A stretch of 64,000 bases of DNA, taken from Akebia trifoliata (Eukaryota > Streptophyta > Magnoliopsida > Ranunculales > Lardizabalaceae). Position numbers and translations under genes: made by a program. How positions within the stretch are numbered: the first letter of the stretch is position 1; each line of letters starts with the position of its first letter. Where the stretch lies: assembly GCA_017979445.1 (NCBI GenBank), contig CM030715.1:14409660-14473659 (forward strand). Reading direction: 5' to 3'. This document shows positions 35,334 to 46,330 of this stretch, one piece after another. The notes beneath the pieces were generated by a model. The model did not search any database. It had not been told where the DNA came from and was given only the letters and a program-made list of their open reading frames with translations.

Positions 35334-35745
35334 AAAACCATCAAGTGTAAAAATGTGAATACGTTAGAATATCATATATAAAGTTCCTTAGAGGTGTTAA
35401 AGTAAACATCTATACTTCTCATTATACAAGAAAGGATGCTAAGTTTAAAATTAAATCCTAAGTTGATCCAATTATTCCGGATTAGTTAAAAGGTTGAAAC
35501 TTACTCTAGGAAATCGAATTTCTAAAGTTTTTAAGTTAGTATCACTATATCTTAAAGGTCAATTTAAGTATAAGTTTTGTCATAAGAAATAAGAGTTGGG
35601 ATTCTATACCAAGTATTATTTCCAAATAGTTGACAAATCTTAAAAGAACGTGTGCTTTTAGATATAAGTGTTAATTTTGACCATTATTACTTTAAAAGTT
35701 GTTTCGAATTTTATGGGTATATTCTCTACAAACCCTCACGAGTCA
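35334..35745 (+). mobile_element. Athila 3'-end fragment, plus orientation
   Basis: Matches the reverse complement of about 6794-7180 (shared catcaagtgtaaaaatgtga, tcaatttaagtataa, accaagtatta). It then passes into the LTR start at 35713 (TGGGTATATTCTCTACAAAC) and ends after about 30 bp of LTR. The Tekay/Del element borders it at 35333, so this older Athila copy was its target. Confidence 0.75.
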
Positions 35746-36989
35746 CTAACCATGAATTTAAATTTGATTATTAAGTTAAGTTTAATTGTGGGACCCACCT
35801 TAAGATAGAATAAATTAAATAATCTAAATTTAACTCTAGTCAACTTAAGTTAAATCGATTGACCATTTCTAGGAATTCATCTTAAAAACTCTTGACTCAC
35901 TCATTTCTCGTCAATTTTCGACATGCGAATATTCCATTTTGAATAACTTTTTCGATATCTATCTAATGGTATAATCCATTTTCCAAAACTGTCATTCTTT
36001 ATATCACCAATCCTTATGTCATATTCCCATTCATTTTAGTTTTTTTGTTAATTTTTTAGTGCATTTTCTCTACTAAATCTTCCAATACTCAAACCTTACC
36101 CATGATCCTTTACCTACAAAATTCAATATTCCTTTACCTCACATGCTTTTCTAAGAATTTTCTCGAGATACGTAGTATTTCGGATGTGTTGTCACACCAT
36201 TAAAAGCTTACAACCCACACAGAATTATGAGGCAAATTGGGTATGACAAATATATGCAAGTCCAATGGTATCATAAAAAGTACGAATCGATAAACGCTAC
36301 TATAAAATATTTATTTACGATACCATTGAGTAAAAATCCAGAGATAACAACTAATGATAGATAAGGTACAACAGCAAAAAACTGCCAGCGATATTTTTAA
36401 AATCAAGTGAATGCAGCTTTTAACAAATATAATAGAGACCAAAAGGAACTTTGAGTGAGAAAATGTAAAGCCAAATACTTTATATGGTTGGAACGGATGG
36501 AGAAGGGAAAGTATTCTTCTTTAAAAATATACAAAGAAGAGGATTCGATTCGGAAGTTGTCGAGAAATCAAGGAAGACTACAATACACATTGACCTTATT
36601 GATGAGAAGCTAATAGATATTGAAGAGGAATAAGAGAATGTTAGAAAACAAGGCATTTTGATGGAGGAAGAAGAAAAAATAAAGGAAGGAGTAAAGAGAT
36701 GAAGGAGAAGAAAGGTGCCAACTAAAGCTCTAGTAGCAAGACCAACTAAGTCAGAATGAAATAAGAAAGAGAAAATACTTTCTCCGGAATAATCGTTGAA
36801 AAGGTTAGAAAAAAGAACTAAGAAAACAATATCAACAACAACTAGTGATAAAGCAACTCATGAAGGTAAGATCACAAAAAGGAAATAGGTAACAAGAACT
36901 CTAAATTAGGTAGAATGGATAAGGCTAATGATGTGTTAATCCTAATTACCTTGGGAACTGAACTGGATAAGAAGACCACAACTCTAGTC
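35746..36989. other. Unassigned AT-rich repeat-like stretch
   Basis: Nothing here is firmly identified. The minus strand at about 36202 reads TGTGACAACACATCC, like a chromovirus LTR start, and a gtgggacccac block near 35795 is LTR-like, so part may be a degraded solo LTR. 36480-36900 (plus) has broken Lys/Glu-rich frames (DGEGKVFFFKNIQ; EEEEKIKEGVKR) that I cannot assign. Confidence 0.3.
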
Positions 36990-37802
36990 GATATAAATAT
37001 AGGAATTGGTTTACCCAAAAGATCTCGAAAACTTTTTTTTGTAAAGCTTTCCTCTGATCATAACATAATGCATTTTCTATTGTTTCAAACTCTTCACAAT
37101 CTTCCTATCAGACAGCAAAGTCCCATGGTATAAATAGTCTTGGAAAATAGAGAACCATGATACTTCATCTAGGGTGTTCTTCATTTTGCAACGGTTGTAA
37201 GTTCTTACAATCAAATTATGTACTACACTATTTCCTGATCACCTAGACAAAGGATGTGTTATCTTTCACATTCATCTTAACCTTGTCACAATTGTGGCCA
37301 AAGAATCAACGTAAGCATTCTTTCTTCTTGGCACATGTCATTTCACCATTACTTATTAAGGGATCCTAAGAGCCAGATAGCCTTTTTGACATAAAATTTT
37401 AAGTGATCTTCTCTCACATGATAACATCCTTAGAGTTGCAATATTACCATTAAAGAATCCCCTACTATATGCAAATCTATATTCGTGCATATGTTGCCAA
37501 TTCCAAACCAAGAATCATAGCTTCCTACTCAGCCATATTATTTGAACAACCAAAATCCAATTTGTAAGCGTGACCTTCTCCCATGTTGATGTCTTCAAAA
37601 CCAAACGAAGTCCACCATTGTGCAGTTTATTTACAATTCTACCATCAAGATGCCCCGCTTTTCTTTTTGGTTACCGGTTGAAGTACAAACCCCAAGCATT
37701 TTTTATCAGAACTTGCTCGTGGATGCCTACTCTTCTTGTTCCCCTACTAGTGACCTTTCATAGGACTTTTTTCTCTACCACATTACCATCATCATTCAAT
37801 TA
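36990..37802 (-). pseudogene. pol: Tat second RNase H and integrase N-terminus, broken
   Basis: On the minus strand: a weak WGLYFN-type start near 37680, then YKLDFGCSNN-MAE and EAMILGLELA (37500-37580), the archaeal-type RNase H core, and HVPRRKNAYVDSLATIV at its end (37280-37340). Next comes the integrase entry region SWFSIFQDYLYHGTL and MIRGKLYKKKFS (37010-37170). Stops and frame changes are frequent. The plus-strand ORFs at 36915-37133 and 37570-37803 are shadows of this. Confidence 0.7.
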
Positions 37803-37807
37803 GTTAG
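37803..37807. repeat. Target-site duplication GTTAG, left copy
   Basis: GTTAG precedes the copia 5' LTR and recurs at 44707-44711 after its 3' LTR. Confidence 0.88.
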
Positions 37808-37946
37808 TATTGAATAATTCTTATTTATTAGGTTTTTTAGTCATTTGTCCTTTTTAGTCTTTTCCTTTTTTAGTCTTTGTAATTCTAAGTTAAAACCCAA
37901 TTAGGGTAGCTAATCAAATCAACTGTCTCTCCATCATTTTCTAACT
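37808..37946 (+). repeat. Copia 5' LTR (139 bp)
   Basis: Starts TATTGAATAATTC (TG mutated to TA) and ends TCTAACT. The terminal T is shared with the 3' LTR and sits between the LTR body and the duplication, which points to TG...CT termini. Confidence 0.85.
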
Positions 37947-37958
37947 TGGTATCAGAGC
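37947..37958 (+). other. Copia primer-binding site
   Basis: TGGTATCAGAGC, complementary to initiator tRNA-Met, directly after the LTR. Confidence 0.9.
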
Positions 37959-38100
37959 CTACCCTATCGACATCTTCTCATGCTACAAACTTAATCTCTT
38001 CAACAGTAGAGTTGTTGTTTCTAGTTTGTTTGTAGTTGTTGAGCCATCGATGGCCATTGAACTATCCTCAGCAACCTACAGCAACGGCCCTGTGGCTGTT

Positions 38101-38371
38101 TGACATCCCCTACAACAGTAAAAGTGTTGTTTGTCATCCACAACAACAGTAGAAGTGTTGTTTGATATCCACGATAGCAGTTGTTTGACTTCCACGACAA
38201 CAGCAGAGGTGCTGTGTTGAACCTACGACAACTGCAAAGGTGCAGTTGGGACTTGTGACCATTGCAGAAGAGAGGTTGGGTGGCTACGATCCCTGCAGAA
38301 GTGCAGTTGAGGCTTGAGACCATTGTAGAAGTGCAATTTGGGTAGTTACGATCACTGCAGAGGTGTAGTTA
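38101..38371 (+). repeat. 31-bp hairpin-forming tandem repeat in copia leader, nine copies
   Basis: Copies run 38101, 38132, 38163 (deleted to 23 bp), 38186, 38218, 38249, 38279, 38310 and 38341. Most contain an inverted repeat, for example CAACTGCA-AAGG-TGCAGTTG near 38230. A further unit lies near 38440. The minus ORF 38021-38323 is a repeat artefact. Confidence 0.82.
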
Positions 38372-38575
38372 GGTTAGTAGTTTAGTTATCTGGAGGTTAC
38401 GACACTCCAGACTCTATTTTTTGGTGCCTACAAGGCCTGTGATAACTGTAGAAGTGCAGTTGGAAGGCTGTGATTACAACAACCTTACTGGTTGAAAGCT
38501 ACAGTTGAATATTACAACAACATCAGAATTTTTTTTTCTGACCTCCCTTCAAACCAAACCACATAAATTCTCTTG

Positions 38576-39560
38576 ATGGCCTCCGAGACATCTTCTTCCT
38601 CGATCACCAGTAATAGTGATGGATTGGGAGGCCCTCCCTCTCATACAACCGATTTTCCAGGCATCCAAATTACCATCATGAAATTAGATGGTCCTAATTA
38701 TCTACTTTGGGCTCGATCAGTTGAAATGGTTATTGGTGGAAAAGAGAAGATCGACTACCTCACAAAGATAGAGAAGCAACTGACACTACTCATCCCCAAT
38801 GGTTTGCTAATGACTCTATGGTCCGTTCTTGGCTAGTTACATCTATGCAATTACACATTGCGACTGGGTTTATGTTCTCCAAGACAGCTAAACAAATATG
38901 GGATTCTGCAAAGAATATCTACTAGTAATGTCAAAACAATGTCCGGATCTTTAACTTGGAGCGTGAGATTTCCCATTTTTTGCAAGGTGACTCTTCAGTT
39001 ACCTCCTATATATCCCAACTCCGTGCTCGATGGGAAAAGTTAACCTTCTACCTCTCATCCTATGCTTGGAAGGACTCCGTTGATGAGGTATTATATGCGT
39101 CAATTCTAGATAATAATCTAGTCTTTCACGTTTTAGTCGGGCTCCGGGATGAGTTTGAATATACAAGAGTTCACTTATTGGGTATGGATCCCTTTTCGTC
39201 CCTACAGACTGCATATTCTTATGTCTTGACTAATGAGAGTTACCACACAACTGTCCTACCTCATTCTTCAGTTAACCACTCAACTATGCTTGCTCGCCTA
39301 CCTTCTCCACAGCCTCCTAGTGGGTCTCTACCTACCCATTAATGACATAAGTGTGATCATTATGGAAAGTTGGATCACGTGAAGACTTATTGTTATGTAC
39401 TTCATGGTTGTCCTAATCAGCAACGTCAATAGTCTCAACGATCTTCAGCTTATGTAGTCTCTCAGTCGACTACTGATCCAACACCTCCTTTAGCTGCTTC
39501 TTCCTCTTTGGACTCGGTATCATTATCCCAAGCCGAACTTGACAAGTTCAGGAATTCTTC
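38576..39560 (+). pseudogene. gag: Copia gag, frameshifted
   Basis: ATG at 38576 (MASETSSSS). ITIMKLDGPNYLLWARSVEM is the usual copia gag start. The frame then shifts near 38810 (SWLVTSMQ, AKQIWDSAKNIY), is stopped near 38920 and resumes as EREISHFLQGDSSVTSYISQ (38956-39342). A nucleocapsid knuckle follows near 39350 (CDHYGKLDHVKTYC), whose second Cys is replaced by Tyr. Gag would form the particle. Confidence 0.83.
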
Positions 39561-39566
39561 AATCAA

Positions 39567-39894
39567 ATGGAGGCTTCATCTCAACTAGTCTCTACTTTTA
39601 CTAACTCAAGTACCTTTGTATTTGCACACAATGTTTCCACTATCTCATCACCATGGATTATTTATTCTGGTGCCTTAAATAATATGACCAGTACGCCTTC
39701 CCAATTCCAAACCTATAGTATTTGTTCTGGTCATTGCAAGGTTTGCCTTGCTGATGGTTCTTTGTCCTCTATAGCGGGTCAAGGTCAATTTTCTATTACA
39801 CCTTCTTTATCCTTAACTAATACACTACAAGTTCCTCAACTTACTACTAATCTCATATCAGTTAATAGCAATACAAAAATTTTGAATTACAGTG
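39567..39894 (+). pseudogene. pol: Copia protease region, catalytic Asp lost
   Basis: PWIIYSGALNNMTS (about 39652-39695) matches the copia protease motif, in which DSGA is expected; the Asp is Tyr here. The reading continues with VCLADGSLSSIAGQG and VPQLTTNLISV until the solo LTR at 39895. Protease would process the polyprotein. Confidence 0.8.
39890..39894. repeat. Target-site duplication CAGTG, left copy
   Basis: CAGTG precedes the solo LTR and is repeated exactly at 41635-41639. Confidence 0.93.
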
Positions 39895-41634
39895 TGAAAG
39901 CGCCCTCGATCCGCCGGGTGCGCGGATTCGCTTTTAACCCTTGAGGTTTGGGAGTCGCCACCTAGTTATTACGGTCTAGGAATCGGATACCGACTCTAAA
40001 CAGATAAAAATGAACTAATTTACTAAAGAAAAACTGAATCCGGGGATCACATTATGGGGTTGGAAGGTGTTAGGCACCAACCCCGCCCGGCCAATGCCGG
40101 TCTCTACTTATCCCAAATAAGACTACATTGCTAACAAAAAAACCTAGATAAAAAAATAACAGAAATTTTACCTTCGAACGCAATGATTCTATTCCCTCAG
40201 ATCTGATAAAATCGTTCCTTGTACCGTGCTCCTTGCTTTGTTCTGTCTCCGGATCTGATTTCTGATCTCCGAAGTAATGTATCTTTTTCTTGGATCTGGA
40301 TCCTTCGAATTTATTATGGATTTTGGGGTGTTTTTAAAGAGCTTCTAAGTGTTTTTCAAGCTAAAATTGAGGTATGGGTGTTAGGCAAGGAATTGGGACT
40401 TCAAAATTAGGGTTTATGGGAGGTTAGGAAGGCTTTTTGACCTACTTCTCTTAGGGTTTATGATTTGATACGAAAATAGGGTGTGAGGACCCCTATTTAT
40501 AGATTTTTTTAAGGGTTGATTTAGATAGAATTAGTGTTTAAATAGAATTCTTTTAGTTAAAATTGTATTTTAGTTAGAATTGTTTTAGATAGAGTTGTAT
40601 TTTAATTAAAATTATTTTAGGTAGAGTTATATTTTAGTTAGAATTCTATTAAATAGAGTTATTATTTAATTAGAACTCTATTAGGATTTTGACTTTTGGT
40701 CTTATTTGATTGACTTTAAGATTTTGACTTTAGTCTTAATTGATTGACTTTAATATCTTGACTTTAGTCTTACTTAATTGACTTGAATCTTGACTTTAGT
40801 CTTACTTGATTGACTTTAATACATTGACTTTAGTCTTGCTTGATTGACTTTAATTTTTTTGGAGAACCCCCCTCTATTATATCTTTAATTCTTTGGACCC
40901 CCAAATGGAGGGCCCTTGAAGAAATATCTTGGCAACCCTCAACAATTTTGCCTGAGAGTCTGATTGATGGTTTTTTTAGTTTAAATTTTAAAATTAATTT
41001 TATTAATGTTTCACTTTAATTATTTAATATTTTATTTATTAATTTTGAAATATTTAATTATGAAAATTGTGAAATTATCGTTTTGCCCTCGGAGAAGACT
41101 TTTCACGTTTTAAGTCAGTTGTTTATGTTCTAGGATGTTTTAGAATCGATTTTTTGTAAGAAATTCAATGAAAATATTGGTTTGTGTCATTTATGAAATC
41201 TTTTGTGTGAAATGGTCGTGAACTTTATGAGGGGCATTTTGGTAATTTTGTCAAATTCTGTGAAAATTGACGAAATGATTTATTTAGTTTCAATTTGTTA
41301 TTTTATGTGTTCGAAAGGGTTTTCCTAAGCCTAATGTAGGCTCTAGGGATATTTTAAGGTTAGGGGTATTTTGGTAATTTGATCATTTTTTTAGTGATTT
41401 TTATCGTGAAGCTACTTTTTGTCTGAAAAATGATGATTTCTAAGCTTTTGGGGTTATATTTTCCTAGCTTAGCATGGTTTCTACATTTTTGTCAATTTGA
41501 GATACCTCATCTGGATTTCTGAAATATATCTGGTAACAAAATAAAGCATTGGAATAAACATCCATCATTGGGAACCGCTGCGATCGGGTTGACGAGTTGA
41601 TTAATCAAGCGAGTGCAAAAATAGGGTGTCTACA
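39895..41634 (-). mobile_element. Tat family A solo LTR (1740 bp)
   Basis: On the minus strand it begins TGTAGACACCC and ends GCGCTTTCA, with CAGTG on both sides. It matches the LTRs of A1 and A2, including a TATA box at 40494-40501. There is no PBS or interior, so it is a solo LTR. It splits copia pol between protease and the pre-integrase region. It carries its own minisatellite (40685-40860) and a 110-bp insert (40861-40970) not found in the other family A LTRs. Confidence 0.94.
40861..40970. other. 110-bp insert of unknown origin in solo LTR
   Basis: Absent from three other family A LTRs at the matching place. Markedly richer in G+C than the surrounding LTR and flanked on both sides by seven T. 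It is open in one frame on each strand for about 36 codons. Origin not recognised. Confidence 0.65.
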
Positions 41635-41639
41635 CAGTG
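41635..41639. repeat. Target-site duplication CAGTG, right copy
   Basis: Identical to 39890-39894. Confidence 0.93.
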
Positions 41640-43060
41640 TAACTTTTTATCCCTCTTATTGTGTCTTTCAGGATTTGGGGTCTAAGAAGACGATTAGCAC
41701 TGGACGTAAAATGAATAGCTTGTATATCTTGTATGCATCTGGTTCACCTAGCACCCATTCCGTTTCCTAGCTTAGTAGTAGTAGTCAATCTAATAAAGCT
41801 CTTGTAATGTGATGACACTTATACTTAGGCCATATTTCTTTTGGATATTTGAAACAGATGTTCCCTAGTTTATTTCATAATAATAATTTGCTTGATTTTT
41901 CATATGAAACTTGTCAATTGGCTAAGCATATATGTTCTCATTATCCTATTAGTATGAATACTACTGCACCTACTATGTTTGACCTAATTCACTCTGATGT
42001 GTGGGGTCCTTCCCCCATTATATCCACTTTCGATTTTTGTTATTTTGTCTTGTTCATCGATGACCACAATCATATCACTTGGGTCTATCTTATGAAATAT
42101 AAGAGTAAAGTACATGGGATCTTCAAGTAATTTCTTACTATGATTCATACCTAGTTTGGTCGTACCCATCAAGACATTCCGTTCTGATCATGGTATTGAA
42201 TACACTTATAGTGAGGTTTTGAAACTTTGTTTAGAATCCGACATTAAGAATCAAATGTCCAATGGTAAGACTTCTCAACAAAATGGTCGATCCGAAAGGA
42301 AAAATCACCATATTCTGGAGTTAGCCCGTGCTCTCTCTATTGGCATGAATGTGTCACAATCCTACTGGGCCGATGCAGTCCTTACTACTGTTTATATTAT
42401 TAATCGGACTCCCTCCTAGGTTCTTTAGTTTGCTACTTCCTTTTCTAAGCTCCATCCAGATTGCCTTTTATTTTCATTTCTTCCACGCATGTTTGGTTAC
42501 ATCTACTTTATTCAAATTATTGACCAAACTCGTACTAAACTTGACCCAAAGTCCGTTAAATGTATTTTTTGGGAGTATTCCTCTACTGAGAAAAGATACC
42601 ACTATTATCACCCTTCTTGTCAAAGGCGTTTCATTTCTCAAGATGTTTCCTTCCTTCAGCATACCTCATACTGTAATGGGTCAGTTGATATTCAGTCTGA
42701 GTGGTTTCCTCTAGATTATCCTAATGATGATCCCTTTCTCCTATTACTTCATCTTCTCATGCCTATTCCTCCTTCTCCACCCCCTTTAAGTTCGTCACCT
42801 CCTCCATTGCAGGTTTACTCTCGGCAACCACGCAATACGACCATCACTTCTATGCCAAACCAGCGCGCTTCCTCGCCTTCAGATCCACTTCCTACTATTC
42901 CTTGTAATGATCATCCTATTGCCACTCGTAAGGGTAAGCGAACTTGTACTTATCCTATTTCTAATTATATATCTGATTTTGCCCTCTCTCCCTCCTATCG
43001 GAGCTTTCTTGTTTCTGTTTTCGATGTTTCTCCTCCTAATACTATTGTAGATGCTATTGC
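41635..43060 (+). pseudogene. pol: Copia pre-integrase domain and integrase, broken
   Basis: It resumes at VTFYPSYCVFQDLGSKKTIS after the solo LTR. The pre-integrase zinc region (FSYETCQLAKH) leads into the core: HSDVWGPSPI (first Asp), FIDDHNHITWVYLM, TFRSDHGIEYT, then SNGKTSQQNGRSERKNHHIL with the catalytic Glu (41849-42419). A frame change follows near 42420. The C-terminal part (DPKSVKCIFWEYSSTEK-type) and a Pro/Ser-rich linker extend to 43070. Integrase lies before RT, as in Ty1/copia. Confidence 0.85.
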
Positions 43061-44557
43061 CTATGGCTAGCCGTTATGATTGATAAGTTGAATGCTCTTG
43101 AAAATACTCAAACTTGGGACCTTGTTCCTCTTCTTCCTGGGAGGAAGGCTGTAGGATGTCGCTGGATTTTCACCCTAAGTATAATCCTGATGGTTCTATT
43201 GCTCGTTATAAGGTCCGTCTCATAGCAAAGGATTTTGCTTAAACTTATAGGATTGATTATTAAAAGACATTCGCTTCCGTTGCCAAGATGACTACCATTC
43301 GAGTTCTTTTTTCTATTACCGTAATCAAAAGGTGACCTCTCTTTCAGTTAAACGTCAAGAATGCATTTCTCAATGATGATCTTCAGAAAGAAGTCTATAT
43401 GGTTCAACTTCCTTGTTTTCTTACACCTGTTTCTCCTACACATGTTTGTTGCCTTCATCACTCTCTCTATGGACTGAAGCAGTCGCCTCGCGTCTGATCT
43501 GAGCGCTTTACTAGGGCAATGCATCAGTTTAGTTTCCATCAGAGTTCTGCTAATCACATTCTTTTCTTACGACACTCTAAGGGCAAAACTGTCGCTCTAA
43601 TTGTTTATGTAGATGATATTGTTCTTACTGGAAATGATAGTGCTAGCATTACCAAGGTCAAATCCTATTTAAGACGTCAATTTGAGATTAAGGACCTTGG
43701 TCATCTTCATTTATTTTTGGGTATTGAGGTTGCACGATCCCACTCTACTATATTTATCTCTCAACGTAAATATGTCTTTGATTTGCTCCGTGACTCCAGT
43801 CAGTTTGGTTCTCATCCAGTTGATACTCCTATTGAGCAAAATCACAGGTTGGTTGATTCTGAGGGGGAGTGTTTATCAGATATTGGCCAATATCAACGTC
43901 TTGTGGGAAAATTGGTCTACTTATCTATGACTCATCCCGATATTGCCTATATTATTAGTGTCGTAAGTCAGTTTATGCACTCGCCTCAATCATCTCATCT
44001 TACTGATGTGTATCGCATTCTTAAATACTTAAGGGATGTTCTGGTCGAGATATTTTGTTTAGTAATTATGGTCATCTTCGCATTGAAGCGTGGTCAGATG
44101 CAGAATATGTTGGGTCAGTGACTGATAGACGATCTACCTCGGGGTACTGTACTAAAGTTGGTGGCAACTTGGTAACTTGGCGTAATAAAAAGTAGAATGT
44201 GGTCTCTCGGTCCAGTGTTTAATCAGAATACAGAGATATGACACTTGGAGTATGTGAGTTGTTGTGGCTCAAGATCTTACCCGCTGACTTGTGTCTTCCT
44301 GTAACAACCCCTTTTCACTATATTGTGATAATAAATTAGCCATTAACATAGCAGCAAATCCGGTTCAATATGACAGAGCAAAGCATATCGAAGTTAATTG
44401 ACATTTTATTAGAGAGAAGATTGTTTTGAGGCAGATTTGTAATCCGTTTGTTCCAACATCTCAGCAACTCGCTGATATTCTTACTAAAGGTGTTAGTAAA
44501 ATCGTCTTTGAAGGTGCCTTGTCCAAGTTGGGCATTATTGATATCCATGCACCAACT
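43061..44557 (+). pseudogene. pol: Copia reverse transcriptase and RNase H, broken
   Basis: RT starts with NALENTQTWDLVPLLPGRKA and GCRWIF, then [19 protein letters not shown] and LYGLKQSPR. The catalytic YVDDIVLTGND is intact (about 43606-43640), within the clean frame 43519-44121. That frame continues to DIGQYQRLVGKLVYLSMTHPDIAY. RNase H (AWSDAEYVGSVTDRRSTSGY) is in another frame and has stops. It would copy element RNA into DNA in the particle. Confidence 0.85.
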
Positions 44558-44567
44558 TGAGGGGGAG
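44558..44567 (+). other. Copia polypurine tract
   Basis: TGAGGGGGAG directly before the 3' LTR. Confidence 0.85.
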
Positions 44568-44706
44568 TGTTGAATAATTCTTATTTATTAGGTTTTTTAG
44601 TCATTTGTTCTTTTTAGTCTTTTCCTTTTTTAGTCTTTGTAATTCTAAGTTAAAACCCAATTAGGGTGGATAATCAAATCAACTTTCTCTCCATCGTTTT
44701 CTAACT
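44568..44706 (+). repeat. Copia 3' LTR (139 bp)
   Basis: TGTTGAATAATTC to TCTAACT, followed by the GTTAG duplication (44707-44711). Same length as the 5' LTR. Confidence 0.88.
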
Positions 44707-44711
44707 GTTAG
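44707..44711. repeat. Target-site duplication GTTAG, right copy
   Basis: Identical to 37803-37807; the two halves of Tat element C abut these copies. Confidence 0.88.
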
Positions 44712-45585
44712 AAATAAAATTTTGATCAAAAATTGGGTTATTGGCCAACATATTGGTGATTTCTTATCCTCGAATGGCTTTATGAGTTGCACTATAAATC
44801 AAAGTTTGTTACTTTCAGTGACCTCTTGGCGAGATGTCTAATTAATATTGATTGGCTTAACAAATACTGTACGAGATCCATTTTGGTGATCAACCATACA
44901 GTGTGCCCCAAGAGATTACATCAGAGCTTCTAATTAGCAAAGACTAACACAAGACATAGTCACTCAACTCAGGATACTTCTTCTCAGTAGGAAGTAGTAC
45001 ATTTCTTAGATAATAAATCGATTTCTCAACACCTTCGTCGTCTTGAGCTAGAAGTACTCCTAGATTTAACCAACCATTCCAAAGACTACTATTCCTGGGT
45101 AAACTTTGCAATGATCAGCTTCTCCACATCTTGCCTTTTCTATACTTCCATCTCATGGTTAAACTTCTTGTGTGCTTATTTAACTAGTTGAAAGCTAGGG
45201 TAGACAATCAACTTATGTGAAGCAATCTCCATTGGTAGACCGAGCATTTCATCATAACTCCATATGAACACATCCACATATTCTAGTAACACCACTACCA
45301 TACTCATATTCTTAGCAAGCTTTAATAAAGATGCCACATAAGTTATTTTACTTTTACCTTCTATTATCAAATTTACTTCAATCAAAGTTTAGGACACGAA
45401 AGAAATTCCATCCTCTAAATATGGAGGCGTTGGGAGTAATTCATTTGTTTCTACTAACTCGATTTGCACCAAATTTTTCCCATGAAAAAAAGACTCATAG
45501 GACAACTCATTGTTATATTCCCAATTCATTGCTATAGAAGCACAAATGTGTATCGAAAGAAAACTCAAATGCAGGCAACACAATA
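44712..45585 (-). pseudogene. pol: Tat RT start fused to RT end and RNase H (element C)
   Basis: Right to left: a linker with ELLPTPPYLEDG (45389-45583), then the RT entry LLEYVDVFIWSYDEMLGL (45176-45385) and the AKFTQE-type region. It jumps at about 45090 to the far RT/RNase H part: EKSIYYLRNVLLPTEKKYPELSDY, MDLVQYLLSQSILI and a KAI-G linker near the copia border. RT fingers, palm and catalytic box are missing, an internal deletion of several hundred bases. Stops are present. Confidence 0.7.
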
Positions 45586-46330
45586 TACAAGAAATGATTC
45601 AATTATGCAAATAATTATGCAAACTAAACAAGAATATCAAATAATTCACATCAATATTTTTCTTAAATTCACACATTTACACTGTATCTTGAACTATTTT
45701 TGTTTTTCATGAAAAGTTCCCAATTGAGGAATGCACACATATGTTTTTTTTTTAAGACATTTCCAACATTGCTGAGCCATTCTAGGTGTTGGGAATTTTC
45801 TGAAAGTGATTAGCGTTGTTGGACCACTTAGGGCACTTGATCATTGAAGGGTGTCATAGGGTTTTAATCCTTCCTTGGCGAAGTAGTGAGCACTTCCAAC
45901 AGTGCTGTCCAACTTGGAACACCCTGTACATTGTGGGTGCCAACATCAAGTACATTACAAAGGCATCCAACAATGTGAGGACATTAAAAGTGCTTTGAAT
46001 CATTTTTCAGTGCCTTCAGCATTATTGGACCATTTTGAGCACTTTGAACAAGGCCTACATTTTTTGTGTGCCTCCAGCTTGATTTGGACCATTCTGGGCA
46101 CTTGAGATTTTTTGAATAAACTAGCAAGAAAATGGTACAATAAAATTTTTCTAATAGCACATTATCCAGGAAAAGAGCAAACAACACACTATTCAAAAAG
46201 ATGGTAAGCTATAACGAAGGAAAGTAAGAAAACATGCTCAAAAGTGGACAAACAAAATAAATAAAAAAAATTAAGCCATCCAAACAGTACACAATAGACT
46301 TTCTTCTCGGTAACTATCTAGACTGGTGGG
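45586..46330. other. Spacer with recurring TTGGACCA...GGCACT motif
   Basis: No coding match. A motif of about 19 bp built on ttggacca and gggcact or gagcact occurs at about 45818, 46023 and 46082. It lies between protease and RT of element C, where intact Tat elements have coding linker, and may be an insertion. Confidence 0.4.

Larger units (their letters stand above)
37808..44706 (+). mobile_element. Full-length Ty1/copia element with nested solo LTR
   Basis: It has 139-bp LTRs at both ends, a Met-type PBS, gag, protease, integrase before RT (the copia order), RNase H and a PPT, and is flanked by GTTAG duplications. Without the 1745 bp of solo LTR plus duplication at 39895-41639 it would be about 5.15 kb, normal for copia. 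Many stops and frameshifts make it inactive. LTRs differ at 6 of 139 positions by my count. Confidence 0.93.

Noticed and set aside
38021..38323. Cys-rich minus-strand ORF of 100 codons
   Set aside because: It is the antisense reading of the 31-bp copia leader repeat; no matching family and no conservation to expect.
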